From an uncultured Prevotella sp. (GTDB lineage: Bacteria > Bacteroidota > Bacteroidia > Bacteroidales > Bacteroidaceae), in the NCBI GenBank assembly GCA_900552675.1, contig USAI01000020.1, positions 1 to 30,534 on the forward strand: a DNA stretch of 30,534 nt, in the 5' to 3' direction. This document shows positions 6,637-15,566 of the stretch, in pieces. Below the pieces are notes generated by a model. The model worked only from the letters and a program-made list of their open reading frames with translations. It had not been told where the DNA came from and ran no database searches. The position numbers and the translations under genes are program-made. Every line of letters begins with the position of its first letter. The first letter of the stretch is position 1.

Positions 6637-9600
6637 ATAGACAATGGGCTTTAATTGGAGCAATCCTTTTGGCTTCAGGACTGACTGGCAGTAGTTACGC
6701 AATGGCTACCCCCCCTACTCAGTCGCAGAGTGTTACACAGAGTAGCACAATTATCAAGGGTCAAATTGTCGACGCTGAAGGCGAACCTATCTTGGGTGCA
6801 ACAGTTGTCGAATTGGGTACGACCCGTGGTACCGTCACCGACATTGACGGTAATTTTACAATCAATTCTCACGCTAACGCAAAATTACGCATCACCTACG
6901 TTGGTTACAAGACCGTAGAAACAAAGGCTGTCAACGGCATGAAGGTAGTGATGCAGAACGACAACGCACAGCTCGACGAAATCGTGGTTGTGGGTTATGG
7001 TCAGCAAAAGAAGGTGAACCTTACTGGTTCAGTAACAAACGTTGATATAGAAAAAACTTTCGGTGGACGTCCAGAGCAAGATGTTGCTAAGGCATTGCAA
7101 GGTGCCGTTCCGGGCTTAACCATCATCAACTCAAGTGGTGAGCTTGATGCCAAGCCTACCATCCGCATCCGCGGTCTCGGTACGCTGTCTAATGGCCAGA
7201 CCTCCAACCCCCTTATCGTTGTTGACGGTGTTCCTGTTGACGACCTCTCAATGGTTAACTCATCTGACATTGCCACCATCTCAGTATTGAAAGATGCCGC
7301 TTCTACCTCTATTTATGGTAGCCGCGCTGCTTTCGGTGTAATTCTTATCACCACCAAGGAAGGTAAGAAGGGCGAGAAGGTACAGGTTAAGTATGACGGC
7401 CACTTCGCATGGGACCGCGCTACCATACTGCCCGACTATCCCGATGTTCCTACACAGTTGCAGGCAGCTATCACAGGTTCAACTCGTACTGGCGACCCCA
7501 ACCCCGAACTTTTCGGTATGTATTTCACCCAGATGATGCCTTATGCCAAGGCATGGAAAGAACAGCATAGTGGCCGAAAGGGATACAGCGAGATGCAACC
7601 CTTCCAGAGCATGGACAATGTAGGCGACTACTATTTCAATGGCAGCCAGCCTTTCTACTATGCCGACTACGACATCCAAGATATTTGGTACAACAAAGCA
7701 GCTCCCTCACAGAGCCACAACGTATCATTAAGTGGTTCAAGCGGACGCACCTCTTATTATACATCGTTTGGTTACGACTACAAACAGGACCTAAAGGAAT
7801 TCAATCCTGGCAAGTTCTCACGTTACAACTTCACAGCCAACTTGCGCACTGACGTTACCGACTGGCTGACCGTTGGTACACGCATCAACTTTATACGTCG
7901 TAACGACAGTAAAGCCGATGCATACAACTACGTGTATCAGTATCTGTGGCGTTGGGGTTCATTCTTCATTCCCTCAGGCTACATGTATGACGAAAATGGC
8001 GAAAAGCTTGATTATCGCGTTATTGCCATGCAGAAACAGGCTAACCGCAAGGTAAGGATACACGACCAAACTCGTTTCAATGCTTATGCCATAGCCCACA
8101 TCACAAAGGATTTGACCTTTAATGTAGACTATACCTATCAGATTGACAATATCAACGACTCGGCTGGTGACCACTTAGTTTACGGTATGAACTGGAGTGG
8201 TGTATCACCTCAGTACATCTTTGGTAAAACAAGTTCAACTGTAGTGCGCCAAAACGAAAAGCAGAACCGCTGGACAGCCAACGCTTATGTAAACTATAAC
8301 CACACATGGCTTGATGCTCACAACTTCAGTGCCATGGTAGGTATCAATGGTGAACGTTTCAAGAGCGATATGATGTACGCAGACAGAATGCTTGCCTATA
8401 ATGAAGACTATCCAGAGCTCAATCTTACCTACGGCGATATGGCTAAGGCCACCATCAAATCGTCAACAGGCGACCGCTCAACAGCTGGCTACTTCGGACG
8501 TATCAACTACGACTACAAAGGCATCTACCTACTCGAATTGAACGGACGTTACGACGGCTCTTCTCGCTTCCCCGCAGGCGACAAGTGGGCATTCTTTCCC
8601 TCTATGTCATTAGGCTACCGCTTCACTGAAGAGGGTTACTGGAAGAACTTGCACGATGTTATCAGCAATGGTAAGTTGCGTTTCTCTTATGGTGAGATTG
8701 GTAACGAGGCTGTAGGCGATAACATGTTTATCTCTACCATTACACCTACTTCTCAGAACGCCCTCTATTGGCTTGACAAAGGTGGTAACAAACTCAATCA
8801 GTTCGGCTTACCCAGCTGGGTAAGTTCAACACTGACATGGGAGCGTATCAAGACCGCTGATATAGGTGTTGACCTCAGTTTCTTGAACGATGATCTGTCT
8901 GTAACATTCGACTGGTATCAGCGCACAACTAACGACATGCTTGCTCCGGGTAAAGCTATCCCGAGCGTAGCAGGTGCCACTGCTCCTTACACCAATGCGG
9001 GTTCTATGCGCACACGCGGTTGGGAGTTGACCTTGAACTATCGCAAACAGATTAACAAGGATCTGAACGTTTACGGACAGTTCAACATTGGCGACTCAAA
9101 GTCGAAGATTACAAAGTGGAACAACGACTCGAAGATTATCGGCTACACTGGTGGAATTGTTGACGCTGGTACAGCACGTATGTATGCTTACGAGGGTGAG
9201 ACATGGGGCGACATCTGGGGCTTTGAGACCGACCGCTACTTTACCGAAGACGACTTCAACGGTAAGGACGCTAACGGCAAGTGGATTTACAAGAAAGGCG
9301 TAGCCGACCAGACTGGCATACAGACCGACAACTTTGTTTTTGGCCCTGGCGATATCAAGTACAAGGATCTCGACGGCAACAACGTGATTGACGGTGGTAA
9401 AGGCACAGCCGATGACCACGGTGACCTCAAGGTTATTGGTAACACTCTGCCTCGCTACGAGTATAGCTTCCACCTGGGTGGTTCATGGAAGGGTCTCGAC
9501 CTCGATCTGTTCTTCCAGGGTGTAGGCAAGCGCGACATGTGGACACAGTCAGCATTCGTATTCCCGCTGATGCGTGACGCCGATAAGGCTATCTACGCAA

Positions 9601-10022
9601 ACCAGACCGACTATAACGTTTATGATCCCGAAAACGGTATCGTAGACATTAGCCAGAGTAACCGCTATCCTTGCCTCTACTCAGGCAACGAGGCTGCTGG
9701 CAATGTCACAGGTCTTGCACCAATCGGTGGCGAGCACAACTACTACCCACAGACCAAGTATCTGGTGAACATGGCTTATCTGCGTTTGAAGAACGTAACC
9801 ATCGGTTACACACTTCCCGCAAGCATCACCAAGAAGGTTTACATGGAGAAAGTACGCTTCTACGGTAGCGTAAACAACCTCTGCCTCCTCTACAACGGTG
9901 CTAAGGATTATCCTGTTGACCCCGAAATGAACGCTGGTGAGAGTAAACTCGGCTACGGCACATGGGGACGTACCTATCCTATTACCCGCACATGGTCAGT
10001 AGGTGTACAGGTAACTTTCTAA
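6633..10022 (+). CDS. SusC/RagA-type TonB-linked outer-membrane receptor
   Basis: An 1129-residue nutrient importer. The signal peptide (ALIGAILLASGLTGSSYAMA) is followed by a CarboxypepD_reg-like domain at about residues 40-105 (KGQIVDAEGEPILGATV, GNFTINS, ITYVGYKT). Next come the TonB-box-like LDEIVVVGYGQQKK and a plug with the SusC/RagA signature SIYGSRAAFGVILITTK at about residues 226-242. A long beta-barrel ends in TRTWSVGVQVTF. It works with the SusD-like lipoprotein encoded 48 bp downstream, the SusD protein acting as a lid that closes over the cargo. No glycoside hydrolase, sulfatase, peptidase or sigma/anti-sigma gene is adjacent, so the substrate (glycan, oligopeptide or other) cannot be read from context. 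No gene symbol is given for that reason. Confidence 0.93.
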   Translation: MNRQWALIGAILLASGLTGSSYAMATPPTQSQSVTQSSTIIKGQIVDAEGEPILGATVVELGTTRGTVTDIDGNFTINSHANAKLRITYVGYKTVETKAVNGMKVVMQNDNAQLDEIVVVGYGQQKKVNLTGSVTNVDIEKTFGGRPEQDVAKALQGAVPGLTIINSSGELDAKPTIRIRGLGTLSNGQTSNPLIVVDGVPVDDLSMVNSSDIATISVLKDAASTSIYGSRAAFGVILITTKEGKKGEKVQVKYDGHFAWDRATILPDYPDVPTQLQAAITGSTRTGDPNPELFGMYFTQMMPYAKAWKEQHSGRKGYSEMQPFQSMDNVGDYYFNGSQPFYYADYDIQDIWYNKAAPSQSHNVSLSGSSGRTSYYTSFGYDYKQDLKEFNPGKFSRYNFTANLRTDVTDWLTVGTRINFIRRNDSKADAYNYVYQYLWRWGSFFIPSGYMYDENGEKLDYRVIAMQKQANRKVRIHDQTRFNAYAIAHITKDLTFNVDYTYQIDNINDSAGDHLVYGMNWSGVSPQYIFGKTSSTVVRQNEKQNRWTANAYVNYNHTWLDAHNFSAMVGINGERFKSDMMYADRMLAYNEDYPELNLTYGDMAKATIKSSTGDRSTAGYFGRINYDYKGIYLLELNGRYDGSSRFPAGDKWAFFPSMSLGYRFTEEGYWKNLHDVISNGKLRFSYGEIGNEAVGDNMFISTITPTSQNALYWLDKGGNKLNQFGLPSWVSSTLTWERIKTADIGVDLSFLNDDLSVTFDWYQRTTNDMLAPGKAIPSVAGATAPYTNAGSMRTRGWELTLNYRKQINKDLNVYGQFNIGDSKSKITKWNNDSKIIGYTGGIVDAGTARMYAYEGETWGDIWGFETDRYFTEDDFNGKDANGKWIYKKGVADQTGIQTDNFVFGPGDIKYKDLDGNNVIDGGKGTADDHGDLKVIGNTLPRYEYSFHLGGSWKGLDLDLFFQGVGKRDMWTQSAFVFPLMRDADKAIYANQTDYNVYDPENGIVDISQSNRYPCLYSGNEAAGNVTGLAPIGGEHNYYPQTKYLVNMAYLRLKNVTIGYTLPASITKKVYMEKVRFYGSVNNLCLLYNGAKDYPVDPEMNAGESKLGYGTWGRTYPITRTWSVGVQVTF

Positions 10023-10070
10023 TAATGAGTGAAACTTAACAGTAAGTGAAACTTTAAAAAACGAACAATT

Positions 10071-11765
10071 ATGAGAAAATCAATAATATTAGCTCTCGCT
10101 GCTGCTGCCTTCACCTTGACCAGTTGCGACGATTTCCTCGACAGAGATCCACGCGATACCTTCACCGACACGCCCGCATTTTGGAACAATGAAAAGGCCG
10201 TGGAGAGCTACACCAACAATTTCTATAACAATTTCGTAGGTTATGGAAGAGGCCAAGGATGGTTCTATTTCAAAAGTTTAAGCGATGATCAAGCAGCCGC
10301 TTCATTGGTCGATTGGACTTATAAGACCATACCTAACACATCGAGCGACTATAACAGTTGGTTCACAGAAATACGTCGCGCAAGTTATGTTATCCAAAAC
10401 ATGCCTTCTTCAACCTTGCCAGAGGCCAGCAAGAAAAAATATTTAGCTGTTGCACGTTTAACACGCGCCTATAGCTATTATATGCTGGTGCGCCAGTATG
10501 GCGATGTTGAATGGATTGATGGTGTTATCAACAATCCCGAGGACGAGCGCATTTATGGCGAGCGTACAAGTCGCGATGTTGTAATGGACAACGTATTGGC
10601 TGACCTCGATTATGCCATTGGGAACCTCGGAGCAGCAAGTGACCATACACAGTGGAACAAAGACATGGCATTAGCAATGAAGAGCGAAGTGTGCCTCTTT
10701 GAAGGTACCTTCCGCAAATACTGCTCTGCAACTGAGAACGGACTTGACCCCAAGCCTGAACGCGCTCAGAAATATCTACAAGAGAGCCAAAAAGCATCAG
10801 AGGCTTTGATGAATGGCACCTACTCGCTGATGGATAAGTATGGAGACATCTACACGCAAATTGACCTTGTCAAGAGCAAAGAAGCCATCTTCTATCGTCA
10901 TTATGAGAAGGACGTATTCGGACACGGACTGGTTGACTATACCTGTGGTTCTACCATTCAGCAGGGTATCACTCGCGACGCTTTCGATGCCTTCCTCTTC
11001 AAAGATGGCAAGTGCCTTGCTAACACAGGTCTTAGCAAAAACGATCAGGCTGTAGTAAATGCCGATGGCAACTACTCTATCTCTAATGTTTTGGCCCAGC
11101 GTGACCCTCGTCTTAGCGTTATCGTCGACTCAATCGTTTGCTTCTCTGGTCATGGATGGAAGCGCCCTGCTCCCGCTACTGCTGGTGGTGCCAATATGAC
11201 ATCGTCTACGGGTTACAGCATTTTCAAGTATGACAATCAGACCTTGGAAAAGAACTACCGCGAGAACACGAACACGGGTTACACCGATGCTCCTATCTAC
11301 TGGTATTCAGTTATCTTGCTGAACTATGCAGAGGCTAAGGCTGAATTAGGCACACTTACTCAGGACGATCTCAACAAGAGTGTCAACCTGTTGCAAGACC
11401 GCGTGAATATGCCTCACCTCACCGTAAATCCTGAGGCTGACCCAGAGAACAACGCTGGCGTAAGCAACCTCATTTGGGAGGTACGTCGTATACGTCGTTG
11501 CGAGTTAATGCTCGACAACTGGTTCCGCTATTGGGATCTCGTACGTTGGCATATGCTCGACAAGCTCGACTTCACCAAGTATCCTAAGGTAAATCAGGGT
11601 GCTCACATCGGTGATGGTCAATTCGACGTGACAACTGTTAACGGATACATTCAGGCCACTACTGCCGACCGCAAGTTCGACAAAAAGTATTATCTGTATC
11701 CTATCCCTGCACAGCAGATTACTTTGAACCCGGCTATCAAGCAGAACTATGGTTGGACTGAGTGA
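10071..11765 (+). CDS. SusD/RagB-type surface substrate-binding lipoprotein
   Basis: A 564-residue lipoprotein. The leader ends in the lipobox TLTSC (Cys19), followed by DDFLDRDPRDTF, the opening typical of SusD proteins. The N-terminal TPR-like helical part includes AVARLTRAYSYYMLVRQYGDVEWI at about residues 126-149. The C-terminal part has the family motifs YWYSVILLNYAEAKAELG and LIWEVRRIRRCELMLDNWFRYWDLVRW, and ends in YLYPIPAQQITLNPAIKQNYGW. All of these are characteristic of SusD/RagB. It forms the extracellular lid of the SusC partner upstream and is followed by a terminator. The cargo is unknown. Confidence 0.93.
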   Translation: MRKSIILALAAAAFTLTSCDDFLDRDPRDTFTDTPAFWNNEKAVESYTNNFYNNFVGYGRGQGWFYFKSLSDDQAAASLVDWTYKTIPNTSSDYNSWFTEIRRASYVIQNMPSSTLPEASKKKYLAVARLTRAYSYYMLVRQYGDVEWIDGVINNPEDERIYGERTSRDVVMDNVLADLDYAIGNLGAASDHTQWNKDMALAMKSEVCLFEGTFRKYCSATENGLDPKPERAQKYLQESQKASEALMNGTYSLMDKYGDIYTQIDLVKSKEAIFYRHYEKDVFGHGLVDYTCGSTIQQGITRDAFDAFLFKDGKCLANTGLSKNDQAVVNADGNYSISNVLAQRDPRLSVIVDSIVCFSGHGWKRPAPATAGGANMTSSTGYSIFKYDNQTLEKNYRENTNTGYTDAPIYWYSVILLNYAEAKAELGTLTQDDLNKSVNLLQDRVNMPHLTVNPEADPENNAGVSNLIWEVRRIRRCELMLDNWFRYWDLVRWHMLDKLDFTKYPKVNQGAHIGDGQFDVTTVNGYIQATTADRKFDKKYYLYPIPAQQITLNPAIKQNYGWTE

Positions 11766-11805
11766 TCAATCCCAATCATAAGAGATTAAATAAGTTATAA
11801 AAAGG

Positions 11806-11849
11806 AAACTTCCGGAGCTAATACATACGCTGGCTCTGGAAGTTTTTTT
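11806..11849 (+). terminator. Intrinsic terminator of susC-susD
   Basis: AAACTTCCGGAGC (11806-11818) pairs with GCTCTGGAAGTTT (11833-11845) with a single G-T pair. A run of seven T follows at 11843-11849. Confidence 0.88.
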
Positions 11850-11880
11850 GTTATAATGATTTAAGGGATTATTATGGTTC

Positions 11881-11907
11881 AGATAATATTGTTGTGTTTT
11901 TAACAAT
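11881..11907. repeat. 27-bp dispersed repeat, copy 1
   Basis: A 27-bp sequence beginning AGATAATATTGTTG and ending TTTTTAACAAT is repeated exactly at 30421-30447. Internally ATTGTT and AACAAT form an inverted repeat around an 8-nt loop. Both copies are intergenic and both are followed within about 130 bp by a GCTTCGC palindrome. Confidence 0.85.
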
Positions 11908-11929
11908 TTAATAACCTATTATTATGCTC

Positions 11930-12085
11930 GCAATGCTTCGCATTGCTTGCGGTCTTTAAAACATTAATGTCCATTAATTATCCATTAATTATCATTAATA
12001 CGCGCTTCGCGCGGTTCTATATTAATGTTTAATTAATGTTCAATTAATGGACATTAATGTTTAAAAATAAAACGCGCGAAGCGCG
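11930..12085. repeat. Nested palindrome cluster
   Basis: GCAATGC-TTC-GCATTGC spans 11930-11946. CGCGC-TTC-GCGCG (12001-12013) is the exact reverse complement of CGCGC-GAA-GCGCG (12073-12085). A long AT-rich inverted repeat lies at 11959-12062: a perfect 21-bp arm at 11959-11979 pairs with 12042-12062 (core CATTAATGTCCATTAATT). Pairing continues imperfectly inward through ATTAAT-rich sequence to about 12000 and 12018. The whole could extrude as a large cruciform or fold as a long RNA hairpin. It shows no transposase and no obvious target duplication. Confidence 0.8.
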
Positions 12086-12123
12086 AAAAAAGATCGTTAT
12101 ATAGTGTTACCAACCGAGAACAC
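12085..12123 (-). terminator. Possible terminator of the FAD-queH-ATP-grasp operon
   Basis: On the minus strand GTGTT (12123-12119) pairs with AACAC (12108-12104). TATATAACGATC and a run of six T then follow. The stem is short. A competing 9-bp inverted repeat, GTTATATAG (12096-12104) with CTATATAAC (12133-12141), overlaps the stop codon of the ATP-grasp gene. Confidence 0.45.
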
Positions 12124-12132
12124 CCGCTGATT

Positions 12133-13230
12133 CTATATAACACTCGTATTCAATAAATTATCAATTACTGACGTAACCCTTAACTTATACTTACCACCTG
12201 TGTAACCCACTCGCATTACGCCCTGGGCACTGTAGGCATCGGGCGAGAGCGACAAGGCGGTATGCCCCATCGTGCGACGTAGGTTTATCTCTACACAAGG
12301 ATGTAAGAAGAAGGCGTCAGCACTGCCCGCCGTAATCATCATATCTACACCAAAAGCTCCTACATATTTATCACGAAGCAAAGGCGTAAGCGTATCAATC
12401 AGGCTTTGCTTAACGAGGGCAAGCAGAGAAGAAGAAACATATCGCTGCATCATCTTTTCTTTATCTTCTTCGGTGGCCAGAACGCTGCCACTGTAGGCGC
12501 CGTTCTCGGTATCGAAGAGCGACAAGCCCTGATAGCGCACGCCATCAGCATGGGCATAAAACTCCATACCAAAATCATACACTTTATTATATCGGGGCTC
12601 TACCATCACGCTGCCCTGACGCGCAATGATGTTGTTCAACCAGCCACGCTCGTGCTCGGTTAGCGTGCGGCGCACATAACGTAGGCCTCGGCCGCTACTG
12701 CTCCAGGGGGCTTTCAGCACGCTGTCGGTATGACGCTCTATCTGCTGCAACGCCTGTTCAACAGTGGTGCAACAAACGCTCTCACCCGTCAGGTGTTGGT
12801 CAAGGGCCGTAAGGTGTGGCAACACGGCCTCGGCAGCAAAGCGGCGATGGCTCAGCTGGCGTATTTCATCCAGCTGCTGGGCGGTGGGCAACAGGGGTTG
12901 CAGTGCGGGCTGCGTGTCAAGCAGTTCGGTACAAAGCTTCAGGTCCCATCCCCACGGCTCAATGCGGTCAATCATTCGAACATCCATGTGGGCGAGGTCG
13001 GCCTTGCTCACAAACGCCACATCGTGGGCGTAACGTTTCAGATGACGCACGGCCTCAAGGGCTCCTTCAACCTCGTCGACGAGCACCAAGTCGGCATCAT
13101 TGGCCCAAAAGGCAGGTATATAGCCTAAGTTGGCACGAAGCTGTCGGCCAGCGTGTGGCGCCATAAACCGCTGTTGGTTTAAAGCCAGTGCAATGTCGTG
13201 TTCGGGATTGAAGATATGTAATGTTGTCAT
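12133..13230 (-). CDS. ATP-grasp-like protein of unknown substrate
   Basis: A 365-residue cytoplasmic protein. The N-terminus carries MTTLHIFNPEHDIALALN, a motif I associate with a conserved Bacteroidetes family without an assigned function. ATP-grasp features are visible: a small-residue phosphate loop LKAPWSSSGRGLRYV at about residues 192-206, VMVEPRYNKVYDFGMEF at about 228-244, and the metal-binding end GAFGVDMMI...HPCVEINLRRTMGH at about 290-327, with the E-x-N pattern. ATP-grasp enzymes usually join a carboxylate to an amine or thiol through an acyl phosphate. It starts 14 bp after queH and is the last gene of its operon. A link to tRNA modification or peptide ligation is conceivable but not shown. 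Confidence 0.7.
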   Translation of the reverse strand: MTTLHIFNPEHDIALALNQQRFMAPHAGRQLRANLGYIPAFWANDADLVLVDEVEGALEAVRHLKRYAHDVAFVSKADLAHMDVRMIDRIEPWGWDLKLCTELLDTQPALQPLLPTAQQLDEIRQLSHRRFAAEAVLPHLTALDQHLTGESVCCTTVEQALQQIERHTDSVLKAPWSSSGRGLRYVRRTLTEHERGWLNNIIARQGSVMVEPRYNKVYDFGMEFYAHADGVRYQGLSLFDTENGAYSGSVLATEEDKEKMMQRYVSSSLLALVKQSLIDTLTPLLRDKYVGAFGVDMMITAGSADAFFLHPCVEINLRRTMGHTALSLSPDAYSAQGVMRVGYTGGKYKLRVTSVIDNLLNTSVI

Positions 13231-13244
13231 GTGCTTTGATATTC

Positions 13245-13874
13245 TTATTTTTTGTCGGCCATGCTGTTGACAGCCTCTGTGTTATCCTGTTTTGTTAATC
13301 GTTGCATACTAAACTCGCAACCACAATATTGCTGATTGTAAAAACCATATTGCTTGATGATGGCTATGCGACGCTCGCTCAGTCCGCCCTTGCGCCAGTT
13401 TTGGTCCCACCACACCACATCATCAAAGGGTGCAACAGCATATTCGCCCGCCGCATTAATCTGCTCTAAACTCTTCCAGCGCGACGATGCCAAGGTGGTA
13501 GTGATAACCGTGAAGCCGTGGTCGTGAGCATACTGTGCCGTATCGCGTAGGCGCATCTTGAAGCATTGTAGGCAACGACCACCACGCTCGGGCTCTTGCT
13601 CAAGGCCACGCACACACTGTAGCCAGTGGGTGTGGTCGTAGTCGGCATCAATGATGTCGAGGCCCAAGGCTTGACAATAGCGCGTACATTCGTCTTTACG
13701 TATATTATATTCGTCAAGCGGATAAATGTTGGGGTTACAATAATATATGGTGGGACGTATGCCGTGCTGCAACATACACTCGATGATGGCCGACGAGCAA
13801 GGTGCGCAACAGGTGTGCAACAGCACTTGTGTGGCGCCACCTGGCACAATCACTTCATACTTATTTTTTTTCAT
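13245..13874 (-). CDS. queH: Epoxyqueuosine reductase QueH
   Basis: A 209-residue enzyme of the DUF208/QueH family, which reduces epoxyqueuosine to queuosine in tRNA, the last step of queuosine synthesis. The family's cysteine pattern is intact: LLHTCCAPCSS near the N-terminus, GGRCLQCFKMRL mid-protein and YCGCEFSM near the C-terminus. These residues hold the iron-sulfur cluster and a second metal. FTVITTTLASSRWKSLEQIN and YYCNPNIYPLDEYNIRKDE are also typical. I chose the ATG at 13874; the frame opens at a TTG at 13886 that seems less likely. It lies between the FAD protein and the ATP-grasp gene with very short gaps, indicating cotranscription. No other queuosine genes are in the window. Confidence 0.92.
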   Translation of the reverse strand: MKKNKYEVIVPGGATQVLLHTCCAPCSSAIIECMLQHGIRPTIYYCNPNIYPLDEYNIRKDECTRYCQALGLDIIDADYDHTHWLQCVRGLEQEPERGGRCLQCFKMRLRDTAQYAHDHGFTVITTTLASSRWKSLEQINAAGEYAVAPFDDVVWWDQNWRKGGLSERRIAIIKQYGFYNQQYCGCEFSMQRLTKQDNTEAVNSMADKK

Positions 13875-13897
13875 TGCTATAAACAAAAAGATAGGGG

Positions 13898-15478
13898 TTA
13901 TGGCTGAAGGGCCTCAACATATTGCGCACACATCTCGGCACAACGCTCGCCATCAACACCGGCCGACACAATGCCACCAGCATAGCCAGCACCCTCGCCA
14001 CAGGGGAAGAGGCCCGAGATGGTTACATGTTGAAGGGTTTCGGTATCGCGCACAATGCGTACGGGCGACGAGGTGCGTGTCTCGGTGGCTATCAGCAAGG
14101 CCTCGTTGGTAAGGAAGCCGTGGCTCATCTTGCCAAACTTTTTAAAGCCTTCTTGCAAGCGATGGGCAATAAAATGGGGCATCCAAAAATGTAAGGGCGA
14201 CGAGATAAGGCCGGGGGCGTAGGAGCTCTTCGGCAGGTCGTAGCTGAGCCGATTGTTTACAAAGTCGGCCATACGCTGGGCAGGCGCCGTCTGCTTCATG
14301 TTACCTTGCTGCCAACAGTTGCGCTCCAGGGTTTCTTGAAAGTGCATCATGCGCAAGGGGTCGGCGGCATCGCCCTCTACATCCTCAGGATGCAGTTCTA
14401 CCACCATACCACTGTTGCTCCACTGGGTGCCTCGATTGCTGGGGCTCATACCGTTTACCACAATTTGCTGCGCACCTGTGGCGGCGGGAATAACAAAACC
14501 ACCAGGACACATACAGAACGAATAAACGCCACGCCCATCAACCTGGGTTACAAAGTTATACTCGGCAGCGGGCAAATATTTGCCACGCCCCTCACGGTTG
14601 TGGTATTGTATCTGGTCGATAAGCTGCGAGGGGTGCTCAAGGCGCACACCTACGGCAATGCCTTTGGCCTCGATGGCGACCTTGCTTTCGGCCAGCAGAC
14701 GATAAACATCGCGGGCCGAATGGCCTGTGGCTAAGATAACAGGGCCACGGAAGGTAACCTCTTCGCCTGTAGTGAGACGCACTGCCTCAACACCTACCAC
14801 ATGGTCGTGGTCGATCATCAGGCGCGTCATCTTGGTTTGGAAGTGAACCTCGCCCCCACACTGCAAGATGGTGTTGCGCATATTCTCTATCACACGTGGC
14901 AGTTTGTCGGTGCCTATGTGTGGGTGAGCATCGGCTAAGATGGCGGTGCTGGCGCCGTGCTGACAAAACACATTCAGTATTTTGTTCACATTGCCACGCT
15001 TCTTTGAGCGGGTGTAGAGCTTGCCATCCGAATAGGCACCGGCTCCACCCTCGCCAAAACAGTAGTTGCTTTCGGGGTCTACCTTTTGGGTATTGGTGAT
15101 ATTGGCCAAATCGAGCTTACGGGCACGCACATCCTTACCACGTTCGAGCACCACGGGGCGCATGCCCAACTCTATCAGACGCAAGGCGGCAAACAAGCCA
15201 CCCGGACCAGCACCCACCACGATAACACGGGGTCGGCCCTCAACATTCTGATATTCGGTATGCTCGTAGGCATCGTCTTGTGGCATCTCGTTAATGTAGA
15301 CACGCACCTTTAAATTAACGTAAATGGTGCGCTGACGAGCGTCGATGCTCTTCTTTAGCACACGCACGCTATAGATGGTGCGAAGGTCGATACCTTGATC
15401 TTCAGCTATGTAACGTTTTATCGCATTTTCGCTGGCTGCCACGGCGGGAAGCACCCGTAACTGTATTTCTCTTGTCAT
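13898..15478 (-). CDS. FAD-dependent oxidoreductase, COG2509 type
   Basis: A 526-residue flavoprotein. Residues about 1-80 form a small N-terminal domain (IQLRVLPAVAASENAIKRYI). A Rossmann FAD site follows at about 86-112 (VIVVGAGPGGLFAALRLIELG, ending in VVLERG). CFGEGGAGAYSDGKLYTRSK lies at about 143-162. The middle has GPVILATGHSARDVYRLL, VYSFCMCPGGFVIPAA and SNRGTQWSNSGMVV, and the C-terminus has the second FAD motif ISGLFPCGEGAGYAGGIVSA. This matches the widespread uncharacterised FAD-dependent dehydrogenase family. The physiological substrate is unknown. It is the first gene of the operon with queH and the ATP-grasp gene, divergent from thrA. Minus-strand TAATTTTG (15539-15546) may be its -7 element, though no good -33 element is present. 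Confidence 0.85.
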   Translation of the reverse strand: MTREIQLRVLPAVAASENAIKRYIAEDQGIDLRTIYSVRVLKKSIDARQRTIYVNLKVRVYINEMPQDDAYEHTEYQNVEGRPRVIVVGAGPGGLFAALRLIELGMRPVVLERGKDVRARKLDLANITNTQKVDPESNYCFGEGGAGAYSDGKLYTRSKKRGNVNKILNVFCQHGASTAILADAHPHIGTDKLPRVIENMRNTILQCGGEVHFQTKMTRLMIDHDHVVGVEAVRLTTGEEVTFRGPVILATGHSARDVYRLLAESKVAIEAKGIAVGVRLEHPSQLIDQIQYHNREGRGKYLPAAEYNFVTQVDGRGVYSFCMCPGGFVIPAATGAQQIVVNGMSPSNRGTQWSNSGMVVELHPEDVEGDAADPLRMMHFQETLERNCWQQGNMKQTAPAQRMADFVNNRLSYDLPKSSYAPGLISSPLHFWMPHFIAHRLQEGFKKFGKMSHGFLTNEALLIATETRTSSPVRIVRDTETLQHVTISGLFPCGEGAGYAGGIVSAGVDGERCAEMCAQYVEALQP

Positions 15479-15566
15479 ATCGTCATCAAAAACAATAAAT
15501 AACTATCCTTTTTACATCAAAGGAATTATAATTTTATACAAAATTACTCATTTCTTGGGAAAAAAT

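Larger units (their letters stand above)
11766..12132. other. Gene-free repeat-rich spacer
   Basis: A 367-bp interval between two convergent operons. It contains the susD terminator, the first copy of the 27-bp dispersed repeat, a series of palindromes, and a hairpin that may end the queH operon. No coding sequence is seen. Confidence 0.7.

Noticed and set aside
11881..12085. Insertion-sequence remnant
   Set aside because: No transposase fragment or clear target duplication is visible; kept only as a repeat element of unknown type.
13875..13886. TTG start of queH
   Set aside because: An ATG four codons downstream fits the family length better.
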